Of a stretch of DNA of 64,000 nt, positions 37,260 to 45,890 are shown one piece after another (positions within the stretch are counted from its first letter, which is position 1; each line of letters begins with the position of its first letter). Origin of the DNA: Pedobacter petrophilus (GTDB taxonomy: Bacteria > Bacteroidota > Bacteroidia > Sphingobacteriales > Sphingobacteriaceae). The DNA is taken from NCBI RefSeq assembly GCF_009674725.1, contig NZ_WKKH01000006.1:124001-188000 (forward strand), written 5' to 3'. Below the pieces are notes generated by a model. It saw only the letters and a list, made by a program, of their open reading frames with translations, had not been told where the DNA came from and did no database searches. The position numbers were made by a program, and so were the translations under genes.

Positions 37260-40190
37260 ATGACGAACAACGAACAACCCATCCCAACAAGATTTCAAAT
37301 ACACGACGAAGAACAACCTGCAAAAGCTGATCAGAATGCCTTTCCGATTATCGGTATTGGTGGAGCCAGCGGCTCATTAATTGCTTTTCAAAACTTTTTC
37401 AGGCACATGCCCGCCAATTCAGGGATGGCTTTCGTACTTGTTATTCATCAGGACTCGAAAGAGGATGAAGACTTTGAGCAATTAATTACTTCTTATACTG
37501 CCATGCCACTTGTAATGGCAGAAGATGGCCTGAAGGTAGCTCCGGAACATGTATATCTGGCGCCAAAAAATGTAGATATTGGGATTCACGACGGACATTT
37601 ACTCCTTTTTAATCCATCACGGGAAAAAGGTGCTCACATGTGCATTGATCATTTTTTCCAGAGCCTGGCAGACGACCAATGGAATATGGCAGTGGGTATT
37701 GTTTTTTCTGGCTTAGGTGCCGATGGAGAAACCGGAATCAGGATGATTAAAGAAAAACTAGGTATGTGCATGGTTCAGGATCCGGAGAATGCCGAATATC
37801 CAAGCATGCCTATTGCAGCAATTAAAACACATTTAACTGATTTTGTGCTCGCACCGGAGGATATGCCAACGAAGTTGATCAGGTATCTGAATCATCCCGC
37901 ATTGCGGTTACCGTTAGAAAATGAATCGAACACGCATAAAACAAATAAAGTACACATTCAGAAAATACTGATGCTGCTTCGTTCGCAAACCGGACATGAT
38001 TTTACCCTTTATAAAAAAAACACTATTTCCAGGAGAATTGAACGCCGCATTGCCTTTCATCAGCTTCCGGATTATGAGAGCTATGTAAATTATCTCCGCG
38101 AAAATCCATTAGAAATAGAGCTTTTATTTAACGAGCTTTTAATTGGGGTAACTAAATTTTTCAGAGATCTGCAGGCTTTTGAAGCGCTGAAGGAACATAT
38201 TTATACTTTACTTAAAAACAAAGAGCCGCAAGAACCAATCCGCGTGTGGATTGCCGGCTGCTCTACCGGAGAAGAAGCCTACTCTATCGCAATTCTGATT
38301 ACCGAATATCTCGATAGCCTGCCCATGAAGCGCAAACCAAAAGCGCAGATTTTTGCAACTGATTTAGATGCCAATGCCATTGAACTTGCCAGAACCGGCT
38401 TTTACTTCTCAAACATTGTTTCAGAGTTAACCCCGCAGCAAATAGAGCGTTTCTTCATCAAGAAAAACAACGGCTTCACTGTAATAAAAGAAATCAGGGA
38501 AATGATTGTTTTCGCGCAGCACAACCTCATCAAAGATGCCCCTTTTACCCGTTTAGATTTACTGTGCTGCCGCAATGTGATGATCTATTTAACTACAGAT
38601 CTTCAAAAGAAAATTATCCCGATCTTCCATTACTCGCTGAATGTGAATGGCTTGCTTTTTCTGGGCCCCGCAGAATCCGTTGGCGGTTTCCATGATATCT
38701 TCAACAGTGTAGATTCAAAATGGAAAATTTTTGAACGCAGGGAAGGGGTATCATCCTTAGGGAAATTACTTGATTTTCCTTTTCATATTGCCAACCAGGA
38801 TAAACTTTCGAAAACTGAAGTTGCCGTTAAAAGTGGACAAAAAAACCCGCTCGCAGAGCATTTCAACAGGATTTTACTGGATAATCATACGCCTCCATCG
38901 CTATTGCTGAATGATAAAGGCGAAATTCTGTACATCAACGGAAATACCAGCAGATTCATCCAGTTGCATCCCGGAGAAGCCATCATGAACATCCACCGGA
39001 TGATTCGCGAGGAGTTAAAATACGTTGTAGGAAATGCCATCCACCAGGCACACTCCAACCACAGTAAAGTAGAAATTTCAGAAATTAAAATAAAAGAACA
39101 GGATAAAAATTTTCTCATTGGTTTTAGCGTAGAATATTTGCACGATCCATCGTTACAAGGCATGTTACTCGTTACCTTTTACGAGAAAGGCCCGGCCAAG
39201 AAAAATACCAGAAGAGCCAACAGTACCGTTACAGAAGGTGCGGTAGAAGAGTTGGAAAAAGAACTTACCTACACCAAGCAGCAGCTACATACTACTATCG
39301 AGCAAATGGAAACTTCGCTGGAAGAGTTAAAATCGACCAATGAAGAATTACAAAGCACCAATGAGGAGCTCCAAAGCACCAATGAAGAAGCCTTAACGAC
39401 CAAAGAGGAAATGCAATCGCTCAATGAGGAGTTAATGACCATAAATCTTCAATATCAAACCAAGGCAGAAGAATTAACCCAGCTGAACAATGACATGAAA
39501 AACCTGCTGGATAATATTGAGATTGGAACAATCTTTTTAGATAACCAGCTGAATATTTTACGTTTTACACCACAGGTTACTAAACTCTTTAACGTAATTA
39601 CAACCGATGTTGGCCGCTCCATTACCCACATTGTTTCCAATTTTGATTATCCCTCTATAGAAGCCACCATTAACCAGGTAATTGAAACCTTGGTAGGAAA
39701 AGAACTGGAAGTAAAAACCAAAATGAACGAATGGTATAATTTACGGATGATGCCTTACCGCACCATGGATAACTTTATTAGCGGTGCCGTACTTACTTTC
39801 ACCAAAATAACGCCAATTAAATCGATGAGTGCGCAGATACAGGGCCTGCTTAAATATACCCAAACGGTGATTAATCAATTGCCTGATGCAACACTCGTAA
39901 TCGATTCAGAAAAAAAGATTTTGGTATATAACCGCCATTTTCTTAATCTTTTTCACTTTACAGACTCAGAAATTACTGAACTTTCTTTTTTAGAAATTGT
40001 TAATAATAAGTGGCACTTTAAACTCCTGTCAGAAAAACTTGCTTTAAAAATGCCTGTTAAAGAAGAATTTTATTTGCAGCACCACTTTAATGGAATTGGT
40101 TTAATGGGCCTTCATATCTCCATAGAGCATATTCAGTTAGAGGCAAATTTACCTTCCATATTGATTTTAAATTTTAGAAAAGCACAGTGA
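37260..40190 (+). CDS. CheB-CheR fusion with coiled coil and PAS domains
   Basis: 976 residues. CheB-like methylesterase (about 25-215): GIGGASGSLIAF with the nucleophile Ser, VIHQD with the His, and FSGLGADGETG with the Asp. CheR (about 235-480): RIAFHQLPDYESYVNYL, then VWIAGCSTGEEAYSIAIL as SAM motif I and LLCCRNVMIYL. Then a PAS-like part, a strict coiled coil of repeated STNEELQ units (about 660-745), and two more PAS regions (GTIFLDNQLNILRF; PDATLVIDSEKKILVYN). Such hybrids occur beside histidine kinases, not chemoreceptors. The gene ends in an overlap (GTGA) with the next kinase. Confidence 0.92.
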   Translation: MTNNEQPIPTRFQIHDEEQPAKADQNAFPIIGIGGASGSLIAFQNFFRHMPANSGMAFVLVIHQDSKEDEDFEQLITSYTAMPLVMAEDGLKVAPEHVYLAPKNVDIGIHDGHLLLFNPSREKGAHMCIDHFFQSLADDQWNMAVGIVFSGLGADGETGIRMIKEKLGMCMVQDPENAEYPSMPIAAIKTHLTDFVLAPEDMPTKLIRYLNHPALRLPLENESNTHKTNKVHIQKILMLLRSQTGHDFTLYKKNTISRRIERRIAFHQLPDYESYVNYLRENPLEIELLFNELLIGVTKFFRDLQAFEALKEHIYTLLKNKEPQEPIRVWIAGCSTGEEAYSIAILITEYLDSLPMKRKPKAQIFATDLDANAIELARTGFYFSNIVSELTPQQIERFFIKKNNGFTVIKEIREMIVFAQHNLIKDAPFTRLDLLCCRNVMIYLTTDLQKKIIPIFHYSLNVNGLLFLGPAESVGGFHDIFNSVDSKWKIFERREGVSSLGKLLDFPFHIANQDKLSKTEVAVKSGQKNPLAEHFNRILLDNHTPPSLLLNDKGEILYINGNTSRFIQLHPGEAIMNIHRMIREELKYVVGNAIHQAHSNHSKVEISEIKIKEQDKNFLIGFSVEYLHDPSLQGMLLVTFYEKGPAKKNTRRANSTVTEGAVEELEKELTYTKQQLHTTIEQMETSLEELKSTNEELQSTNEELQSTNEEALTTKEEMQSLNEELMTINLQYQTKAEELTQLNNDMKNLLDNIEIGTIFLDNQLNILRFTPQVTKLFNVITTDVGRSITHIVSNFDYPSIEATINQVIETLVGKELEVKTKMNEWYNLRMMPYRTMDNFISGAVLTFTKITPIKSMSAQIQGLLKYTQTVINQLPDATLVIDSEKKILVYNRHFLNLFHFTDSEITELSFLEIVNNKWHFKLLSEKLALKMPVKEEFYLQHHFNGIGLMGLHISIEHIQLEANLPSILILNFRKAQ

Positions 40191-41785
40191 GAAAACAGGG
40201 AGCAGTTACCAAAGACATTATTTTCAGCGCATTAAGAAAAAAAGCAGAGTTGCTTCTTGGCCGTGAAAGTGCAGATCAGCGCATCCGGCAAGAAAACGAA
40301 GTTGCTATTTTACTGAACGAGCTGGAGGTATATGAACTGGAACTGGAGATGCAAAATGATGAACTGGAAAGTTCACATCATGCACTGGAATTAGAGCGGC
40401 TGAAATTCGTAGGTCTTTTTAATGCTGCACCCATTGGTTACCTGATCCTTTCAACTAATGGCCAAATCTCTGAAATTAATGAAATTGGAAAAAAAATGCT
40501 GCTGGCTGGAGCAGAGATAGTTGTTGGGAAAAATTTTTCCAGCTTTATAGCGCCTTATGATCGCAATGAATTTTATACTTTCATCAATCGTGTGCAAAAA
40601 TTACATTTAAAGGCAAATTGCGAAATCCGGATCCATCCGAAAGGAGCTCCTGTATTTTTTGCCCAGCTGGATGGATCTATCGTAACAGATCCGGGTTCTG
40701 GCAATGAAAATTTTTATATCACCATTACAGATATCACTAAACTAAAAAGCTCGGAGCAAAAACTCTGGGAAAGCACAGAAAGGCTAAGTCAGACCTTAGA
40801 GGCATCACACACCGGAACCTGGCGCGTAGAACTGAATGATGGGACGGTTTTCCTGGATCATTACAGCAAGCAAATTCTCGATCTTAACGAAAACGAAAGC
40901 CAGCCAACGCTAAAAGAACTGTATGATTTGGTGATGGAATCTGACAGGAAAAAACTTATTACCCTTGTAAACAAACTTTGTAATACACAGGAAGTAGATA
41001 TCGAACTGGGTCTGCAGACTTCTGTAACCAGCAAAATAATTTTAATTAAAGGAAAAGCAATTGACCAGCTTGATGGTTCTACCTTATTTACCGGAATAAT
41101 TTCCGACATTTCTGAGCGTAAACAATTACTGGAAAAAGAAGAAGAACATGAGCGCAACCAGCAGAGCCTGCTGCGCCGGGCAGCGATAGATGCGCAAGAG
41201 AAAGAGCGTCATAAAATCAGTGCCTCCTTACATGATAGTGTTTGCCAGATCCTTTATGGGATTCGTTTCAAACTTAACCATTTGCAGAAAAACGAACCTA
41301 CCGAAACATCATTTTCAAACATAAATGAATTGCTGGATCTGGCGATCAAAGAATTAAGAACCATTTCAGGCGAATTAAGCCCTTCTATTCTGAAAGACTT
41401 CGGTTTTACCTCAGGAATGAAGGATATGATCCATCATTTAGAAAATGCTGGTTTTAAAGTCAATTCTAAAATAGATCGCCAGGCAGATACATTACCGGCC
41501 GAAACCCAGCTTTATATTTTCAGAATCATTCAGGAACTTTTAAATAACAGTATAAAACATTCGGGGGCAAGCCAGGCCAACGTAACCGTTAGATTCGATA
41601 AAACACAAATCCTCATTATTGTGAAGGATGAAGGAAATGGATTTCAGATTGATATTGATCAGGCACTTAAAGAAGGCTCGGGATTACGGGCAATTAAAAA
41701 CCGGGTATCACTGTTAAATGGCAATTTGGAGATCAGCAATGATCAGGGCGCTACTTTCACCATTTCCTTTCCAAAAGAGCAATAG
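40187..41785 (+). CDS. PAS-containing histidine kinase, NarL/DegS type (HisKA_3)
   Basis: 532 residues, soluble. An N-terminal helical region (LLNELEVYELELEMQNDELE) precedes PAS1 (GLFNAAPIGYLILSTNGQI) and PAS2 (ASHTGTWRVELNDG). The HisKA_3 helix carries His349 in ERHKISASLHDSV, and the ATPase domain has LNNSIKHSGA and DEGNGF. This class phosphorylates NarL/FixJ regulators, one of which is encoded at 42812. Start GTG 40187 overlaps the preceding TGA, so translation is probably coupled. Confidence 0.9.
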   Translation: MRKQGAVTKDIIFSALRKKAELLLGRESADQRIRQENEVAILLNELEVYELELEMQNDELESSHHALELERLKFVGLFNAAPIGYLILSTNGQISEINEIGKKMLLAGAEIVVGKNFSSFIAPYDRNEFYTFINRVQKLHLKANCEIRIHPKGAPVFFAQLDGSIVTDPGSGNENFYITITDITKLKSSEQKLWESTERLSQTLEASHTGTWRVELNDGTVFLDHYSKQILDLNENESQPTLKELYDLVMESDRKKLITLVNKLCNTQEVDIELGLQTSVTSKIILIKGKAIDQLDGSTLFTGIISDISERKQLLEKEEEHERNQQSLLRRAAIDAQEKERHKISASLHDSVCQILYGIRFKLNHLQKNEPTETSFSNINELLDLAIKELRTISGELSPSILKDFGFTSGMKDMIHHLENAGFKVNSKIDRQADTLPAETQLYIFRIIQELLNNSIKHSGASQANVTVRFDKTQILIIVKDEGNGFQIDIDQALKEGSGLRAIKNRVSLLNGNLEISNDQGATFTISFPKEQ

Positions 41786-41801
41786 TTATTTAAATAAGAG
41801 C

Positions 41802-42809
41802 ATGAAAATTGAAGAAGTAAAAAATGTGATTACAGTTGGAGCGTCTGCAGGTGGTTTATCAGCTGTATCTGAGTTGCTCGCGTCGCTACCTGGAAATATA
41901 GATGCGGCTGTTTTCATTGTTATTCACATCAGTAAAGTTGCCATTGAAGAAAACATCCTCAGCCTTTTAAACAAAAAATCGAAGCTGGAAGTCGTCATTC
42001 CACAAAATGGAACAAAAATAGAAAACAGAAAAGCCTACCTCGCGCCTGTAGATCACCATATGATGCTTAGTAATGGTACAATTTTAACAACCAGAGGGGC
42101 AAAGGAAAATCATTGGCGTCCATCTATAGATGTTCTTTTTAGAACCGCTGCTGCAGCTTATAGCAATTGTGTAACCGGCATTATCTTAACCGGTTTGCTG
42201 GATGATGGTACATCCGGAATGATTGCGATCAAAAATGCGGGCGGAACCTGCATTGTTCAGGAACCGGAAGAGGCAGAATACGCAGATATGCCTCAAAGTG
42301 TGATTAATAATATTGAGGTCGATTACCGCGTATCAATTGTAGATATGCATTATATCCTCTCTGATTTATACAGTAGAGGTATCTGTGTAAAAGGTGAGGT
42401 GCCGGCAAACCTCAAACTCGAATCGGAAATTACCTTGAGAATGAGCAGCAATTATGAGCAAACCAGCACCCTTGGCATACCAACTATGTTTACCTGCCCT
42501 GATTGTGGAGGCGTACTCACAAAAATTAAGGAGGATGGAAACAGCCGCTACCGCTGCTTTACCGGGCATGTTTACTCTGAAGATATATTAACAGGCGAGT
42601 ATGCAAATAAAATTGAAGAAGCTTTATGGGTAGCAATAAGAATGATGGAAGAACGGCGCAATTTCATCTCCGGCCTTGAAGAACGCACGCAAATTAACAC
42701 GTACGTTAGTGAAGACCGAAAGAAAAGAGCAGATGAACTTAAAGTTTATATAGAAAGATTGAAAGACGTACTTAAAGATGTAGGAGACTCAAGAATAACA
42801 AAATTATAA
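41802..42809 (+). CDS. CheB-type methylesterase with C-terminal zinc-ribbon-like domain
   Basis: 335 residues from ATG 41802 (an in-frame start at 41718 lies within the kinase gene). The active-site motifs are canonical: VGASAGGLSAV (Ser), IHISK (His) and LTGLLDDGTSG (Asp). No receiver domain is present, so activity is not controlled by direct phosphorylation. A C-terminal module with CPDCGG and YRCFTGHVYS (about 230-260) resembles a zinc ribbon. Second CheB-like enzyme in this cluster. Confidence 0.88.
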   Translation: MKIEEVKNVITVGASAGGLSAVSELLASLPGNIDAAVFIVIHISKVAIEENILSLLNKKSKLEVVIPQNGTKIENRKAYLAPVDHHMMLSNGTILTTRGAKENHWRPSIDVLFRTAAAAYSNCVTGIILTGLLDDGTSGMIAIKNAGGTCIVQEPEEAEYADMPQSVINNIEVDYRVSIVDMHYILSDLYSRGICVKGEVPANLKLESEITLRMSSNYEQTSTLGIPTMFTCPDCGGVLTKIKEDGNSRYRCFTGHVYSEDILTGEYANKIEEALWVAIRMMEERRNFISGLEERTQINTYVSEDRKKRADELKVYIERLKDVLKDVGDSRITKL

Positions 42810-42811
42810 CG

Positions 42812-43462
42812 ATGTTAAAGATTATACTGGCAGAAGACCATATTATTGTGCGGAACGGCATCAAACTCATTCTGGATTCACAACCAGGCGTTCAGGTGAT
42901 TGGAGAAGCAGATAATGGAAAAGAAGTGTTAGACCTGATTGCTTCGGGTACCATACCGGATATCGTACTTACCGATATCAACATGCCCGAAATGGACGGC
43001 ATAACCCTCATTCGCGAACTGAAAGAACGATGGCCGGAAATTAAAACGATTGTGCTATCGATGCTCGATAATGAGAAATACGTTGCGCAAGCCTTTTTAG
43101 AAGGTAGCCGGGGTTACCTGATGAAAAACGTAAATGAAGATGAAATGATGTTCGCCCTGAAGACAGTTCACTCCGGCACAAAATACCTGTGCTGCGAATT
43201 ATCTCAAGGCTTGCTAGACAGGCTTTTACATAATGTGGCGGCGCAGACAGAACAAACGCATATGCAAATTGAACTCTCTATGCGAGAAATTGAGGTACTA
43301 CACCTGATTGCTGAGGGTTATACCAACCAGGAAATGGCCGATAAAATTTTCCTTAGCAAACGAACAGTTGAAGGGCACCGCCAGTCGTTGATTGATAAAA
43401 CTGGTTCGAAAAATACCGCTGCCCTTATTCGGTTTGCTGTAACTAATGGGTATCTCAATTAA
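42812..43462 (+). CDS. NarL/FixJ-family response regulator
   Basis: 216 residues. Receiver domain with acidic pocket (LAEDH), phospho-acceptor Asp55 (IVLTDINMPEMDG), Thr/Ser and Lys near YLMKNVNED. LuxR-type HTH at about 150-210 (SMREIEVLHLIAEGYTNQEM, ADKIFLSKRTVEGHRQSLID). Two bases after the CheB gene; the likely output of the HisKA_3 kinase at 40187. A terminator follows. Confidence 0.93.
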   Translation: MLKIILAEDHIIVRNGIKLILDSQPGVQVIGEADNGKEVLDLIASGTIPDIVLTDINMPEMDGITLIRELKERWPEIKTIVLSMLDNEKYVAQAFLEGSRGYLMKNVNEDEMMFALKTVHSGTKYLCCELSQGLLDRLLHNVAAQTEQTHMQIELSMREIEVLHLIAEGYTNQEMADKIFLSKRTVEGHRQSLIDKTGSKNTAALIRFAVTNGYLN

Positions 43463-43527
43463 GCATGTCGGAAAAAGACGGCGCGTACCCAATGTGCTAA
43501 TACTGACAAAAATTATGCTTTAAATAG

Positions 43528-43562
43528 TAATGGCCGATGAATTTGTTATTCATCGGCCATTA
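43528..43562. terminator. Bidirectional hairpin between convergent genes
   Basis: A perfect 15-bp stem (TAATGGCCGATGAAT and its complement) with a 5-nt loop, followed by T-rich DNA. Placed between the end of the signalling operon and the end of the small lipoprotein gene. Confidence 0.85.
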
Positions 43563-43596
43563 ACGTAATTTTTTTCGGTAACCCTGTTGCCAGGTA

Positions 43597-43809
43597 TTAA
43601 GGCGTGGTAGTTGTACCTGTAGTTGTTGCATCACTATCCGTTTTTGTGGTATCGGTGGCTACGCTATCCTGCATAGGAGCAGTTCCGCTCATATCACTCA
43701 TGGTAGTATCAGAACCAACAGAATCAGAAGCGTTGTTTTTCTTTTCCGAATTGCAAGCAGACAGCATTAATAATACTGCACTTGTCATCATTAGCAAGTG
43801 TTTTTTCAT
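43597..43809 (-). CDS. Small Thr/Ser/Asp-rich lipoprotein
   Basis: 70 residues from the second Met (43809). Signal peptide MKKHLLMMTSAVLLMLSAC with lipobox LSAC, then CNSEKKNNASDS and a low-complexity tail ending TTTGTTTTP. No domain; presumably a lipid-anchored envelope peptide. Similar small lipoproteins lie nearby. Confidence 0.65.
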   Translation of the reverse strand: MKKHLLMMTSAVLLMLSACNSEKKNNASDSVGSDTTMSDMSGTAPMQDSVATDTTKTDSDATTTGTTTTP

Positions 43810-43946
43810 TTTACATCTTATTTTGTGCACAACACCATTGTCGGCAATTATGTAAGAGAAGCCTGTTCGCTCGCTAAAGGTTTATAAAAACACTCAAACG
43901 GGTAAAAATACGCAAGATAGTTACGTAGATTACCCTATGGTGATTG

Positions 43947-44219
43947 TTATTCTTCTTCTTCAGATTTTGGTTTAGAGTGCGGCATATTTCCAGCTTCACC
44001 TTCATTTCCCTTATCAGCGTCAGCACGTGCTTCTTCTGATCCAAAATCGCCTTCTCCTAATTCACGGCTTAAAAACCCGGCATCACTTTTCACTTTGTTT
44101 TCTTCGTTATTATCGTTACTGCGATGCCTCGGAACCTGATTGTCTGGCATGTTGGATCTGTCAGCCGAATTTTCTGCCTGTGTATCTCCAAGATTTTCAT
44201 TTTTCTCTTGCTCGTTCAT
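43947..44219 (-). CDS. Small hydrophilic acidic protein
   Basis: 90 residues, rich in Glu, Asp, Asn and Gly, with no Cys and hardly any hydrophobic residue (starts MNEQEKNENLGDTQ, ends SKPKSEEEE). No signal peptide. Probably disordered and cytoplasmic; stress-type hydrophilins look similar. No family recognised. Confidence 0.5.
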   Translation of the reverse strand: MNEQEKNENLGDTQAENSADRSNMPDNQVPRHRSNDNNEENKVKSDAGFLSRELGEGDFGSEEARADADKGNEGEAGNMPHSKPKSEEEE

Positions 44220-44274
44220 AATTGTATTTATTTTATTTAAAAGTTAAACTTGTTGCAGGGTAACACCGGGAAGG

Positions 44275-44454
44275 CTAATGCCCCCCAACTGTATCCTGTG
44301 CATCTAGACGCTTTGGCGCCTGTACCGAATCCTTATTAAGCGTATCGCCATAATCGCGTTTACCATTTCCTTTTACTGCCCTGTCAGATGGATTCTGACA
44401 AGATGAGATGATCACTACCAAGAAAGTGAACAATAGGCTATGGGTTGTTTTCAT
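44275..44454 (-). CDS. Small lipoprotein, 59 residues
   Basis: The frame starts at ATG 44454: MKTTHSLLFTFLVVIISSCQ, a lipoprotein signal with lipobox ISSC, then a short polar mature part with KRDYGDTLNKDSVQAPKR and a stop at 44275. The strong signal peptide supports a real gene despite its size. Lies between two other small minus-strand genes. Confidence 0.6.
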   Translation of the reverse strand: MKTTHSLLFTFLVVIISSCQNPSDRAVKGNGKRDYGDTLNKDSVQAPKRLDAQDTVGGH

Positions 44455-44580
44455 AATATTTCCTTTTTATTTAGAACCCAAAGCATCAACCGAAGGTTTA
44501 ACTGTACCGCATTTTATTCCGGGAGTTAATCGGTTGGTATCAGCATCGCATCTTTCTTATCCAATGGAACCACTACTATG

Positions 44581-44829
44581 TTACAACACAATATCCGGAA
44601 TCACAGTTGCTTCACCTGTTGCATTGCCGATATTCCCTTGAGGCGTATTTTCATTGTAAGAAGTTTCTAAATGCCCGAGATAAATTTTTAGATTCTGAAT
44701 CTTTTCGTTCACCAATTCCTGTTGCTCTGGAGTATGTTCCGGCGTACCATCCATAGACTTAAGTACGTCCATAGAATAATCCATAAAATCTTTCAGGTTC
44801 TCAGATAAAAGTTCTTTTTTTTCAATCAT
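44581..44829 (-). CDS. Small hypothetical protein, helical
   Basis: 82 residues. The N-terminal 60 are predicted helical and charged (MIEKKELLSENLKDFMDYSM, PEQQELVNEKIQNLKIYL); the end is Gly/Asn-rich. No signal peptide or known domain. Confidence 0.5.
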   Translation of the reverse strand: MIEKKELLSENLKDFMDYSMDVLKSMDGTPEHTPEQQELVNEKIQNLKIYLGHLETSYNENTPQGNIGNATGEATVIPDIVL

Positions 44830-44988
44830 TTTATATCGTTTTGTATTAATAACAGGGCTTGAGACAAAAGGTTCGCAAGAAAATTTTAGCTAATGGAACT
44901 TCGATCAAAATGCATCATAATAAAAGCTTTTAGTTTATCTGTAAACCCGTATAGAAGTCCTTTAAAACCTGAAAATATTGCTGTTAAA

Positions 44989-45020
44989 TTTGTTTATTTT
45001 GTAACATTTTTGTATCTTTA
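44989..45020 (+). promoter_or_regulatory. Bacteroidota-type promoter for the L,D-transpeptidase gene
   Basis: TTTG (44989-44992), 20 nt, then TATCTTTA (45013-45020). This is one base from the TAnnTTTG consensus. The start codon is 70 bp downstream. Confidence 0.45.
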
Positions 45021-45089
45021 TTGTACCAAAAGAAATCAGCCTATAGAAAAAAGACCTACCTAATCATTCATCATATCAATATATATCCT

Positions 45090-45890
45090 ATGAGAAAATA
45101 TGTTTTGGGAATCTCTGGTCTTTTATTAATCGCTACCTGCTCCGTTTTTACTTCATGGAAAAATAACGATAAAGAAATCGTGGCGCAGGAGAGTGAAAAG
45201 GAAGGACCTTCAAAGACTGCCTACATCCAACATGCGGAAGCACTTTACCAATCGGCCCACTTAAAAGATTCGGGTTTGTCTTTTCCGGTGTTCGAGAAAG
45301 CTTTAACTGGCTATTACAATCTGAAAAAAGCAGGCCGTTTATCTGATCACGCATTGTTAACCATTGCAGATTTTGATCAACCGAGCACGCGCAAAAGATT
45401 ATATGTACTTAATGTTGATGAAAAAGATGTGGTGCTGAATACCTGGGTGGCTCATGGACAACGCAGTGGCGAAGACCAGGCGGTAACTTTTTCTAACAAA
45501 AATGATTCGTTTGCCAGCAGCATTGGCTTTTATGTTACTGGGGAGGAATACCACGGCGCACATGGCCGATCGTTACGGCTTGATGGCATGGACCCTGGGT
45601 TTAATGATAATGCCAGACTTCGGTCTATTGTTATTCATGGCGCACCTTATGTAAGTGAAGGTACCATTGCAGCATTGGGAAGACTAGGCAGAAGCCAGGG
45701 TTGCCCTGCGGTTTCCCCTGAACTTTCTGATCAGTTAATTTCTTCGCTTGGCGAAGGCAGCGTTCTCTTTATCAACAGGTCTGCAGAAAAATATGCTTCG
45801 GCTTACCTGGATGAAAAAAGTGCCTGCCTTGCCGCAATGCCCGAAATTAATAAAGAAGCTTTGTATGGAACGTTTTCAACAAGGGATTAA
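45090..45890 (+). CDS. Exported L,D-transpeptidase (YkuD_2-like murein catalytic domain)
   Basis: 266 residues from ATG 45090 (start of the signal peptide MRKYVLGISGLLLIATCSVF; a frame from 45021 precedes it). The catalytic core is HGAPYVSEGTIAALGRLGRS followed by QGCPAVS, giving the His and Cys of the family. It should form or remodel peptidoglycan cross-links in the periplasm. Its last four bases overlap the end of the opposing transpeptidase gene. Confidence 0.85.
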   Translation: MRKYVLGISGLLLIATCSVFTSWKNNDKEIVAQESEKEGPSKTAYIQHAEALYQSAHLKDSGLSFPVFEKALTGYYNLKKAGRLSDHALLTIADFDQPSTRKRLYVLNVDEKDVVLNTWVAHGQRSGEDQAVTFSNKNDSFASSIGFYVTGEEYHGAHGRSLRLDGMDPGFNDNARLRSIVIHGAPYVSEGTIAALGRLGRSQGCPAVSPELSDQLISSLGEGSVLFINRSAEKYASAYLDEKSACLAAMPEINKEALYGTFSTRD

